From the NCBI RefSeq assembly GCF_031846515.1, contig NZ_JAVRHO010000001.1:1-64000 (forward strand): a stretch of 64,000 bases of DNA, read 5' to 3'. Position numbers and translations under genes: made by a program. Shown here piece by piece: positions 1 to 7,790 of this stretch (its first letter is position 1; every line of letters begins with the position of its first letter). The notes under the pieces were generated by a model. That model was not told the DNA's origin. It worked only from the letters and a program-made list of their open reading frames with translations, and ran no database searches. Origin of the DNA: Autumnicola lenta. GTDB lineage: Bacteria; Bacteroidota; Bacteroidia; Flavobacteriales; Flavobacteriaceae.

Positions 1-237
1 GTAGACCGCAAAAGCGACCATTAGAATCCAGGTTATCCATATACTAACAAGGCAATTCTGAAGCGAAGACTGAAATTCCTCCATAGCTCCACTTTCTTCT
101 TCTAACCCTGTAAGCTGAAAAAAGAAAAAAACCGGATAAACGAGAACAAGCAGCAGAATAATCAAAAATATCCTGCCGGCTTTAGACTTTATTATATTGC
201 TGGAAGTCTTTATGTTCTTTTTTGAAGAGTTCCTCAT
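1..237 (-). CDS. Membrane protein, partial (C-terminus off window)
   Basis: An open frame on the minus strand starts at ATG 237-235 and runs off the window after 79 residues. Its first 55 bases overlap the 3' end of the UDP-sugar decarboxylase gene in another frame, which suggests translational coupling at the end of the operon. The visible protein has a basic N-terminus (many Lys/Ser/Asn), a strong hydrophobic segment at about residues 22-41, a short polar stretch with EEE, and a second hydrophobic segment at about 61-79. It is therefore an integral inner-membrane protein with at least two helices. I do not recognise the family. Position suggests a role with the glycan cassette, perhaps in export or membrane anchoring, but that is inference only. 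Confidence 0.55.
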   Translation of the reverse strand, partial: MRNSSKKNIKTSSNIIKSKAGRIFLIILLLVLVYPVFFFFQLTGLEEESGAMEEFQSSLQNCLVSIWITWILMVAFAVY

Positions 238-1168
238 CACTTAAATTTTTGAAATATTCATAAGTTTTAGCGAAACCTTCTTTTCTTGAAACTACGGGAA
301 ACCAATCCAGAATTTCGTTGGCTTTAGTAATATCTGGTTTCCTTTGTGAAGGATCATCTTTTGGAAGCGGTTTATTAACCACCTTCTGATCGCTGCCGGT
401 AAGTTCAAGAATTTCATGAGCCAATTGGTTTATGGTAATTTCTTTTGGATTCCCAATGTTTACAGGATAAACATAATCACTCATCAAAAGCTTATAAATC
501 CCTTCTATCTGATCGTCTACATAGCAAAAAGAACGGGTCTGGCTCCCGTCGCCAAAAATTGTAAGATCTTCACCGCGCAAAGCCTGACCGATAAATGCCG
601 GGATTACACGCCCGTCATTTAACCTCATCCTGGGACCATAGGTATTAAAAATACGTACAATTCTCGTATCCAGATCGTGAAAACGGTGATAAGCCATTGT
701 AATAGATTCCATAAACCTTTTGGCCTCGTCGTAAACTCCGCGTGGGCCAATCGTATTCACATTGCCATAATACTCTTCGGTTTGAGGGTGAACCAGGGGA
801 TCTCCATAAACTTCTGAAGTAGAAGCTATAAGGATACGTGCTTTCTTTTCTTTTGCAAGACCAAGAAGATTGTGGGTGCCCATAGCCCCAACTTTTAAAG
901 TCTGGATAGGTATTTTAAGGTAATCTATGGGACTGGCCGGCGAAGCAAAGTGGAGAATATAATCCAACTCGCCGGGCACATGTACAAAGGTGGTTACATC
1001 GTGATGATAAAACTGAAAATTCGGCAGGGCAAACAAGTGTTCGATATTCTTTAAATCACCTGTAATAAGGTTATCCATCGCCACAACATCAAAACCTTCC
1101 TTAATAAATCTATCACATAAATGCGACCCCAGGAAACCGGCGGCCCCTGTTATAAGTACTCTACCCAT
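182..1168 (-). CDS. UDP-glucuronate decarboxylase (UDP-xylose synthase) type extended SDR
   Basis: Cytosolic NAD-dependent sugar-nucleotide enzyme of 328 residues, a normal length for bacterial UXS. The Rossmann motif GAAGFLGSH is at residues 8-16. The active-site Tyr and Lys (Y146, K150) sit in RGVYDEAKR, a context typical of UDP-glucuronate decarboxylases rather than of GalE. ASTSEVYG at 115-122 carries the catalytic Ser/Thr region, and NTYGPRM follows at 175-181. The family oxidises UDP-GlcA at C4, decarboxylates it and reduces it back to UDP-xylose. It is the penultimate gene seen of the long minus-strand operon, 47 bases after the small-protein gene. UDP-xylose or a related pentose could be the donor for the glycosyltransferases upstream. 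A closely related 4-epimerase or dehydratase cannot be fully excluded. Confidence 0.85.
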   Translation of the reverse strand: MGRVLITGAAGFLGSHLCDRFIKEGFDVVAMDNLITGDLKNIEHLFALPNFQFYHHDVTTFVHVPGELDYILHFASPASPIDYLKIPIQTLKVGAMGTHNLLGLAKEKKARILIASTSEVYGDPLVHPQTEEYYGNVNTIGPRGVYDEAKRFMESITMAYHRFHDLDTRIVRIFNTYGPRMRLNDGRVIPAFIGQALRGEDLTIFGDGSQTRSFCYVDDQIEGIYKLLMSDYVYPVNIGNPKEITINQLAHEILELTGSDQKVVNKPLPKDDPSQRKPDITKANEILDWFPVVSRKEGFAKTYEYFKNLSDEELFKKEHKDFQQYNKV

Positions 1169-1214
1169 ATGTTGTCTTTAAAAACCTGAAACTTTTAAAC
1201 TTACCAGCTCCTGT

Positions 1215-1499
1215 TTAGTCTTTATTTACAAATTTATTGAAACGGCTTTTACTACCATCTTTCGTCTCTTCCTGATAAAGAAACTGCAGGTTGTTTTCAT
1301 CAAAAATAGTGAAAAATTTATCCCAGGAAAGTTCTTCGAGGCTCTCCTCGGCTCCCCCCGGGAAATCTATTCTCAGGAGTCCGCCGGCTTTGCCGCTGTC
1401 ACCTGTTCCTTTAACTATAGCAGGTTTTCCATCCCGCTCTTCAGCCCATTTTTGAATAGTTTTGTGATCTTTTGTTGTTTTTGAATCTTGAGTTGCCAT
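1215..1499 (-). CDS. Small conserved acidic/basic protein, function unknown
   Basis: A 94-residue soluble protein without signal peptide or membrane segment. It begins with a Lys/Thr/Asp-rich stretch, then has HKTIQKWAEERDGKPA, a Gly-rich turn with GLLRIDFPGG, a helix containing LSWDKFFTIFDENNL, and LYQEETKDGSKSRFNKFV at the C-terminus. This pattern matches, from memory, small conserved proteins that databases sometimes mislabel as '1,4-alpha-glucan branching enzyme'; it has none of the catalytic parts of such an enzyme. It lies 19 bases after the methyltransferase gene and 47 before the UDP-sugar decarboxylase, in the same operon. Small proteins of this look often sit near stress or DNA-protection genes in other phyla, but no function can be assigned here. 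Confidence 0.7.
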   Translation of the reverse strand: MATQDSKTTKDHKTIQKWAEERDGKPAIVKGTGDSGKAGGLLRIDFPGGAEESLEELSWDKFFTIFDENNLQFLYQEETKDGSKSRFNKFVNKD

Positions 1500-1517
1500 A
1501 GTTCTTTGTTTTAATTG

Positions 1518-2312
1518 TTATTTCTTAGTTTTCTTTTCCACTTCTTTCTTCCAGTCCTTTCCTACTGCAGAAAGATATTCTGAAAAATTCCAGGTTTCGA
1601 GAGTGGATTTCAGTTTTTCATCTTTTTCAGCAATATATGTTTCATCTTCTGGCATTGCGGTTACTTTGAAGCCGCAACTTCTAAGCATCGAAATTATTCC
1701 CTGATGATTTGGCGCCCACCAATTGGTAGGGTCTCCTGCCAGTTTATTCTCGATAAATGCCATTTTTGGCCATGCATCAGATTTCATGATTTCCCTTTTG
1801 TGAAATTCCACATCTTCCGGCACTCCCATTTCTTCTTTTCCGGGAAGGGACAATGTTTGAAAAACCATCATCCTGGTAGTTTTCTGAGATAAAATATCCA
1901 TTGCCAGAAGCGGATATCTTAAATGATAAAAAACTCCCATAAACCAAACCAGGTCAAACTTTTCTTCAGAATGGGCAAAATCATAAACCTGCATTTGCCT
2001 AAAAGTAATCTGATCTTCTAAACCAAATTGTTTTGCAGTCCATCGCGCCTGTTTAAGATAATGTTCATCAAGATCTATTCCTGTGACCTCTGCTCCTCTT
2101 TTCGCAAGTTCTACGGAATAAAATCCCGCATTGCAGCCAATGTCCAGCACCTTCCAACCGGTCAGATCTTCCGGAATAGCATCTTTTATATTCTTCCATT
2201 TAAATGCCGGAAAATCCCCCAAAAAATGATCTGTTGCCGTCTGATTTCCGTCAGGAAGATGAATATTATGGAACCAGGGTTCCAGTTGTTTTATTTCAGT
2301 TTCGGTTGACAT
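1518..2312 (-). CDS. SAM-dependent class I methyltransferase (CmoB-like/TIGR04290-like)
   Basis: Soluble protein of 264 residues with the class I SAM-binding motif VLDIGCNAGFYSVELAKRG at about 54-72, followed by VTGIDLDEHYLKQAR (motif II, acidic residue for the ribose). FDLVWFMGVFYHLRYP at about 119-134 resembles the CmoB/DUF1698 type fold. The C-terminal part contains NWWAPNHQGIISMLRSCGF, also seen in that group. CmoB itself modifies tRNA, but the position between glycosyltransferases and a sugar-nucleotide enzyme argues for methylation of a sugar or glycoside instead. From memory this corresponds to the family called TIGR04290, found with glycosyltransferase cassettes. It lies 12 bases after the CgeB-like gene and 19 before the small-protein gene. 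Confidence 0.75.
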   Translation of the reverse strand: MSTETEIKQLEPWFHNIHLPDGNQTATDHFLGDFPAFKWKNIKDAIPEDLTGWKVLDIGCNAGFYSVELAKRGAEVTGIDLDEHYLKQARWTAKQFGLEDQITFRQMQVYDFAHSEEKFDLVWFMGVFYHLRYPLLAMDILSQKTTRMMVFQTLSLPGKEEMGVPEDVEFHKREIMKSDAWPKMAFIENKLAGDPTNWWAPNHQGIISMLRSCGFKVTAMPEDETYIAEKDEKLKSTLETWNFSEYLSAVGKDWKKEVEKKTKK

Positions 2313-2323
2313 TTTACTACTGT

Positions 2324-3397
2324 TTAAATTTTTGAAGTTTCAAGAGCCTCTACTACGTAAGTCTCCAGTTCTTTGGCCCGTGCTTTAGCGGTATGGTGTT
2401 TAAGAACTTTTTTTCTTGCATTTTCGCCAATTTGCCTTCTTTCTTCTTCTGTTATGGATTCAAAACATTGTTTTACATCTGCAGCACTTCCGGCAATCAA
2501 AATTTCTGTATTAACTTTAAAAATACTGTCTATCCCATTCCAGAAATCGGAAATTATGGGCACACCACACGCAGCGGCTTCGAACAAACGAACACTTGGC
2601 GAATATCCCGCCCTTATCATATCTTCCCGTGTTACGTTAAGTGTGTACTTCTGAGAATTGTAAAATCCACGATGCTGTGCAGGTGGCAAATGATCGATTC
2701 GCTGTACATTTGGCGACCATTTAAAATCTTCAGGATAATTTGGACCTGCAACCACAAAATTCTTCTGCGGAAATTGTGCCGCAGGTTTGTTCAGTAATTC
2801 GCTTACAGTTGGCTGACGATCTGGACTATAAGTTCCCAAATAGCCCATTTGCCATTTATTTTCTACATCTTCAGGATAATATAATTCGGGATCTACAGAG
2901 CAGTATAGAGCTTTAGCATTTGGCGAGTCGTAATGTTTCTCCAAATGATTAAGAATAGAACCACCGGAAAAAGACAAATACATATCGTATTTGCTGATAA
3001 GTTCCGGATCAAGATATTCAAAATCTTTCCGTTCCAGTTTTGCCAGGGTTACAGGTGTATCTATATCATAAAATGCGGTAATACCTTTTGCAGTGCTTAT
3101 CGCCCAGTTTCCAACCTCAACGCCCTGCTGAACGTAAGAACCGACAATTACAACATCTGCATTGGCAACGTCCTCTTTATAATCTTCTTTTAATTCTTCG
3201 TTGGTTTTGTACAAGCCAAGCTTACAGAATTCAGGTTTAGGTAAGTCCCGGTTGTTGGCATAATACGGTACATCTTTTTCAAGAAAAAGAATATCATGGC
3301 CCAGAGCTTTAAGTTCCTTTAGCAAAGCCCTATAGGTTGTGGCGTGGCCATTTCCCCAGGAAGAAGTTACAGATAGTCCTATAATTACAAATCTCAT
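2324..3397 (-). CDS. CgeB-like GT-B glycosyltransferase (copy 1)
   Basis: Protein of 357 residues with a GT-B layout. The N-terminal half opens with WGNGHATTYRALLKELKALGH, a Gly/Asn-rich first loop. The C-terminal half carries GYSPSVRLFEAAACGVPIISDFW at about 283-305, the Glyco_trans_1_2 (CgeB/YkvP) signature in which the Glu contacts the donor nucleotide sugar. There is no signal peptide, so it acts in the cytoplasm. It is the third of three adjacent glycosyltransferase genes that look related (3413-4519 and 4509-5636) and lies 16 bases downstream of the second. CgeB-type proteins are known for spore-surface glycosylation in Bacillus, but donor and acceptor here are unknown. Confidence 0.8.
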   Translation of the reverse strand: MRFVIIGLSVTSSWGNGHATTYRALLKELKALGHDILFLEKDVPYYANNRDLPKPEFCKLGLYKTNEELKEDYKEDVANADVVIVGSYVQQGVEVGNWAISTAKGITAFYDIDTPVTLAKLERKDFEYLDPELISKYDMYLSFSGGSILNHLEKHYDSPNAKALYCSVDPELYYPEDVENKWQMGYLGTYSPDRQPTVSELLNKPAAQFPQKNFVVAGPNYPEDFKWSPNVQRIDHLPPAQHRGFYNSQKYTLNVTREDMIRAGYSPSVRLFEAAACGVPIISDFWNGIDSIFKVNTEILIAGSAADVKQCFESITEEERRQIGENARKKVLKHHTAKARAKELETYVVEALETSKI

Positions 3398-3412
3398 ATC
3401 CAGTTCTTTATA

Positions 3413-4519
3413 TTAATCTAAAGATTTTGCTTCGCCGTACAATTTCCTTGATATTACCGACTCCAGGAGCGCTGCGCGATGCTCGTAGGTATGTTTTTCA
3501 AGAACTTTTTTATAAGCTGCTTCGCCTATTTTCTTCGCCCTTTCCGGAGTTAATTCTGAAATTACTTTTTTTACTTCTTCCCCGCTTTTTACTACTATTA
3601 TTTCTTCATCGGGTTCAAAGAAAGTGGAAATCCCTTTCCAGTAATCGGTGATAATACAGGCTCCTGCCCCGGCGGCTTCAAAAATCCGGGTTGCCGGTGA
3701 AAATCCGTACTTAGCCATACTGTCCCGACTTATATTTAAAACCGCCATTGGTGTACAGTTAAAGGCATTATGATCTTTTGTATAGACGTGCCCCAAATAA
3801 TCCACATTATCGGACATTTTTTTATCTCCCCAGCCGCTACCGCCAATCAGGAATTTATGATCGGGCAGTTCTTTTGCAGGTTTTATAAAGAATTCTTCTA
3901 CCCGCTTTTCTCTGTCTGGTAACCGATTACCAAGAAAGGCCAGGCTTCCCTCAAATTTTGATTCAGGATCTACAGAAAAATGGGTATCGGTATCCAGCGC
4001 GTTATAAATCGGAATACATTTTTTTGCTCCGTTCTTTTCGTAAGCGTCAATAACCGGTTGCCCGCCGCCGTAAGTGAGTACAAAATCGTACTTCGGAATG
4101 AGGTCTCTAAAAGGATCATTTTCATCATTCTCTATCCTGTCCAACGTGGCGGGAGCATCTACATCCCAAAAAATGATGAGATTCTTCTTGCTTTTCATTT
4201 TTGCGACTTCGGACTCCAAAAAATCGTCGTAAGCACCTACGCCACTCGCTTTGATGATCACATCTGACTCTTCCTGAGCCTTCCGAAGTAATCCTCTTAA
4301 GCTGAGTTTATCCTTTTTATAAACAATTACATTGCACCAGTCGGGATCATCTATATCCCGATGTTCCTGCCGCTCGAAAATATCCGGTTCATAAAAAGTG
4401 ACGTCGTGCCCCATTTTATGCAGTGCTTTTACGATCCCGCGGTAATAAGTTGCGGCACCGTTCCAGTAAGCAGAAACGATACTGGATCCAAAAAAGGCTA
4501 TGTTGAGTTTATTTTCCAT
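3413..4519 (-). CDS. CgeB-like GT-B glycosyltransferase (copy 2)
   Basis: Protein of 368 residues, clearly similar to copy 1. It starts with an SIVSAYWNGAATYYRG loop where copy 1 has SVTSSWGNGHATTYRA, and carries YGFSPATRIFEAAGAGACIITDYW near the C-terminus where copy 1 has GYSPSVRLFEAAACGVP. AFLGNRLPDREKRVEEF marks the start of the second Rossmann domain, as YLGTYSPDRQPTVSELL does in copy 1. No signal peptide is present. Its start codon overlaps the last 11 bases of the preceding glycosyltransferase gene, so the two are probably co-translated. The paired copies suggest sequential addition of two similar sugars to one acceptor, or a heterodimer; both are inference. Confidence 0.8.
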   Translation of the reverse strand: MENKLNIAFFGSSIVSAYWNGAATYYRGIVKALHKMGHDVTFYEPDIFERQEHRDIDDPDWCNVIVYKKDKLSLRGLLRKAQEESDVIIKASGVGAYDDFLESEVAKMKSKKNLIIFWDVDAPATLDRIENDENDPFRDLIPKYDFVLTYGGGQPVIDAYEKNGAKKCIPIYNALDTDTHFSVDPESKFEGSLAFLGNRLPDREKRVEEFFIKPAKELPDHKFLIGGSGWGDKKMSDNVDYLGHVYTKDHNAFNCTPMAVLNISRDSMAKYGFSPATRIFEAAGAGACIITDYWKGISTFFEPDEEIIVVKSGEEVKKVISELTPERAKKIGEAAYKKVLEKHTYEHRAALLESVISRKLYGEAKSLD

Positions 4520-5636
4520 TGTTGATCTTCATTTCGTCCGCTAAAGGAGATTCAATTTCATCTATTATCTGCTCAAGTTCGTCTACTCTATGTGCACAGG
4601 TATGTTTTTCTAAAATAGTTTGTCTCCCATTTTCTGAAAGGCTTTGCGCCAGCTGGGCGCTTTTTAAAACTTCAGCTATTCTGTAGCTCATTGCGTTTCC
4701 ATCTTTGGCCATGAGATAATCTTCACCCGGAATAAAGAGGTTTTCTGCATCTTCCCAGGGCGAGCAGATAAGCGGAATTCCACAGGCAAGCGCTTCGAAC
4801 GGCCTAATCGTTGGAATTCCCGGCAACATCTCCACGTATGGCCTTCTGGGAACGTGTACAGTAACTTTGTACTTTGAAAAAACTTCCGGTACTTTATAAT
4901 TTGGAAGCCAGCCACCATATTCAATTCCAGCATCTTTTAGTGCCTGCTGAGCTTTCTCGGGGTATCTTACGCCATACACCTTCGCTTTTATACCCAATTC
5001 TTTTACCGGCTCTATAAGAAATTCCATTAATTCCTCGGTACGTTCATTATCACCCCAGTTTCCAATCCATACCAAATCACCTTCTTTGTCTTCATTGCGA
5101 TTTGGTTTAAAAAGATCTGCATCTGCAGCTTCATGCCAGGTCCACACCTGGTTTACCCATTTCTTCTCCTGATAAATTTTCCTAATTACTTCTCCAAAAA
5201 CCAGAGCTCCATCATAACTACTGAAATCATATTTGGTTATGCTTTCTTCATCAGAAACCGCACGGTGATGGGTATCATGAAACAGAAGTTTGTAGCCATA
5301 CTCCTTTTTCTTTTCACCGATTTCAGCAACCAGTTCGGGACTGTTCCACTCGTGCACAATTACCACATCTGCCTCACCTAAAATGTTCTGATAATTCAGC
5401 TTTTTCTGCGGATTATAAAATTGTGGATTTAAAGTTGGATAATATTTCCTGAACTCATCCAGTTTTTCTGCTCCATGATCTTTGATAAGATTGTTTAAAC
5501 TCCATCCACCCTCCGGCTCATACACATCCACTTCATGCCCTCTTTTCCTTAGTTCCTTTACAATACCTCGGAGGAAATGAGCATTTCCGTGGTTCCAGTC
5601 AGAGTATAACGAATGATAAAACATCACAAAATTCAT
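4509..5636 (-). CDS. GT-B glycosyltransferase, distant relative of the CgeB-like pair
   Basis: Protein of 375 residues. The first loop YSDWNHGNAHFLRGIVKELRKRGHEV has the same shape as the loops of the two CgeB-like proteins downstream. The donor site region is PTIRPFEALACGIPLICSPW at about 281-300, followed by FIPGEDYLMA. VWIGNWGDNERTEELMEFL at about 191-209 starts the second Rossmann domain. There is no signal peptide or membrane segment. It overlaps the preceding GT4 gene by 4 bases (ATGA-type) and the next gene by 11 bases. The triple array looks like tandem duplication followed by divergence. Substrate unknown. Confidence 0.78.
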   Translation of the reverse strand: MNFVMFYHSLYSDWNHGNAHFLRGIVKELRKRGHEVDVYEPEGGWSLNNLIKDHGAEKLDEFRKYYPTLNPQFYNPQKKLNYQNILGEADVVIVHEWNSPELVAEIGEKKKEYGYKLLFHDTHHRAVSDEESITKYDFSSYDGALVFGEVIRKIYQEKKWVNQVWTWHEAADADLFKPNRNEDKEGDLVWIGNWGDNERTEELMEFLIEPVKELGIKAKVYGVRYPEKAQQALKDAGIEYGGWLPNYKVPEVFSKYKVTVHVPRRPYVEMLPGIPTIRPFEALACGIPLICSPWEDAENLFIPGEDYLMAKDGNAMSYRIAEVLKSAQLAQSLSENGRQTILEKHTCAHRVDELEQIIDEIESPLADEMKINNGK

Positions 5637-6739
5637 AAGCTTGGGGTTAATTGGTTAATATCAGTTTTTCTGGATACGATAAGTCGCTTATATAAAGCGG
5701 CATATTCTGAACCCATTTTTTGAAGATTATAAGCTTCAGACTGAGATTGGGCATTTTTAGCCATTGCTTCCCGGTATTCTTTATCTTCTATTAACTGAAG
5801 GATTTTTTTCTGTGTATCTTCAGGATTTTCAGGATCAAAGAAAGAAGCAGACGAAGACCAAAGCTCATTAAGTGTATCGATATCGCTTAAGGCAAGGGCA
5901 CATCCTGCTTTGGCTGCTTCCAGAATTGCAAGTCCGAATGGCTCATATTTCGTGGGGCTGGCAAAAATAGATGCGCGCTGCATCATTTCCTTTACCTCTT
6001 CAGAAGATAATTCTCCAACAAAATGAACATTCTCAATATCCACTTCTGTACCGGTATTGGGATTTACATTGTTTCCGGCAATATATACCGGCCACGGCAG
6101 ATTTTTGGCAATTCCCGACAGCGCCCTTAGGTTCTTAGCTTCGTCCCAAATTCTTCCCATACACAGAATAAAATTTTCTTTTTCTACATCTTTAGAAAAG
6201 CACATCTCTCTTCCGTTATGGATCACGTCCGTCGGTGATTTTACTTCGTGGACCCCGACTGCCTTTTCCAGAATTGCTTTTGTAGGACTCACCACCATAT
6301 CTGAAGTATTCAATGAATCTTTTACCAGTGCTGTATATCGACTCCATGCAGAAGGTGCTGAAGTGCCTTTCACCGCCTGCCACCAGGTCTGTACACAGGA
6401 ATGGTAAACAGTAACAATCGGGCAGGACCAGAAATTTTCTATCTGCGCATAATTGTTGAAATGGACAACGTCGGGATGTATTGTCTGATATATGGAAGCG
6501 ATCCACTTATGCGCCTTCTCCAGGTCCTCCCAGGGATCCTGCATCCATTCTAATTTGTAATCACTTTTATACAGGACGATATTTGCCATTTTTGATGCCT
6601 CTTTTTCCTGCTCTGCTGTGGGCCACGCACCCATTGCGGCCAGATGAACTTCTATATCATGTTTATTTAGTGCTTTGCATAGTTCCAGCGAATAGGTCCA
6701 TACACCGCCGACCGTATCTGTAGTCATTAATATTTTCAT
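5633..6739 (-). CDS. GT4-family glycosyltransferase
   Basis: Retaining GT-B glycosyltransferase. The N-terminus MKILMTTDTVGGVWTYSLELCKAL is the typical first beta strand and Gly-Gly loop of GT4 enzymes. ILCMGRIWDEAKNLRAL begins the C-terminal domain, and EPFGLAILEAAKAGCALALSD is the EX7E donor-binding motif with both glutamates present. I chose the ATG at 6739-6737 because the homologous core starts there and it removes overlap with the upstream gene; in-frame ATGs at 6754 and 6766 would add 5 or 9 residues and overlap the oxidoreductase gene. It follows the Gfo/Idh/MocA gene and precedes three other glycosyltransferases. Sugar donor unknown. Confidence 0.82.
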   Translation of the reverse strand: MKILMTTDTVGGVWTYSLELCKALNKHDIEVHLAAMGAWPTAEQEKEASKMANIVLYKSDYKLEWMQDPWEDLEKAHKWIASIYQTIHPDVVHFNNYAQIENFWSCPIVTVYHSCVQTWWQAVKGTSAPSAWSRYTALVKDSLNTSDMVVSPTKAILEKAVGVHEVKSPTDVIHNGREMCFSKDVEKENFILCMGRIWDEAKNLRALSGIAKNLPWPVYIAGNNVNPNTGTEVDIENVHFVGELSSEEVKEMMQRASIFASPTKYEPFGLAILEAAKAGCALALSDIDTLNELWSSSASFFDPENPEDTQKKILQLIEDKEYREAMAKNAQSQSEAYNLQKMGSEYAALYKRLIVSRKTDINQLTPSL

Positions 6740-6743
6740 CTTA

Positions 6744-7766
6744 CTATCTTCCATAAATACGGTCAATTATTTCACTGGTTTTTATAAATTCTTCTGCTGA
6801 TTTCCGGTCAAAATCCTGTCCAGAAGAAAGAGCATCTGCCCAAACTACCCCGGCACGACCACTCCAGTCATCCGGAGGTGTTACAAGAGTTTCTGTTTGC
6901 GTTCCTTTGTATTTTTCTGCTTTAAAATCATAAAAAGATCCATTTACATTTTTAAAAGCAGCCCCACCTTTGGTTCCATAGAAACGCGCTTCAATTACAG
7001 CTTCTTGTCCTGCGGAAAGGTTCCAGGAACATTGCAGATTTATGGTGGTATCTTTTTCTGAAGTCATGGCAACACTGGCAAAATCTTCCACATGCTCGTT
7101 ACAAGAAGTTAATTTTTTTCCGTGCTTATAAAGGTTACTTCTCACCTCATTTATTTCCGGAAAATTGAGCGTCCAAAGTGCAAGATCAATTAAATGAATT
7201 CCAAGATCCATGACACAACCCCCGCCAGATTTTTTGATATCATAAAACCATTCCTTATCCGGACCGTACGCATTGTGAAAAACAAGATCAGCAGCATAAA
7301 TTTCGCCAATTTCACCATTCTGAATTACATCGTAAACTGCCCTAAATGCTTTTGTATACCTGTAAGATAAATCTACCGCAAGAAGTTTATTGGCTTTTTC
7401 GGCCACCTCCACCACTTCTGAAACTTCAGAAGCAGTGCGTCCTAAAGGCTTCTGACAAAAAACCGATTTTCCAGCTTTTAATGCTTCAATGGATTGCTGC
7501 GCATGCATCGCACTGGGAGTAGCAATTACAATCCCGTCTAAATCACCATTTTCATAAAGTTCTGAAGGTGAATTGGCAATTATCGCGTTTGTTGCACTCT
7601 TCAATGCTTCGTCGGCATTATCTTTTGATGGTTCTGCTATGGCAAGCGCTTCAGCATTAGAATCTTTTAGAAGAACTTCCATCCTGTTCCTGCCAATCCA
7701 GCCAACGCCGATAAAGCCAAGAGCAAGTGTTTTATTAAGGTTTTCAGTTGGTAAAGTTGTAATCAT
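6744..7766 (-). CDS. Gfo/Idh/MocA-family NAD(P)-dependent oxidoreductase
   Basis: Protein of 340 residues. The N-terminal Rossmann motif is LGFIGVGWIGRNRMEVL (GxGxxGxxH type with Asn-Arg), followed by ATPSAMHAQQSIEALKAGKSVFCQKPLG, the family's conserved substrate-lid segment (usually EKPLA, here QKPLG). VMDLGIHLIDLALWTLNF at about 190-207 holds the conserved Asp and His of the active site (GxHxxD pattern). The enzymes oxidise or reduce sugars, inositols or sugar nucleotides at a ring carbon. Within this operon it most likely interconverts keto- and hydroxyl forms of a sugar together with the dehydrogenase just upstream. It lies 25 bases after that gene. Substrate not predictable from sequence. 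Confidence 0.85.
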   Translation of the reverse strand: MITTLPTENLNKTLALGFIGVGWIGRNRMEVLLKDSNAEALAIAEPSKDNADEALKSATNAIIANSPSELYENGDLDGIVIATPSAMHAQQSIEALKAGKSVFCQKPLGRTASEVSEVVEVAEKANKLLAVDLSYRYTKAFRAVYDVIQNGEIGEIYAADLVFHNAYGPDKEWFYDIKKSGGGCVMDLGIHLIDLALWTLNFPEINEVRSNLYKHGKKLTSCNEHVEDFASVAMTSEKDTTINLQCSWNLSAGQEAVIEARFYGTKGGAAFKNVNGSFYDFKAEKYKGTQTETLVTPPDDWSGRAGVVWADALSSGQDFDRKSAEEFIKTSEIIDRIYGR

Positions 7767-7790
7767 TTTGATTTTTAGTTGGTTAGTTTT

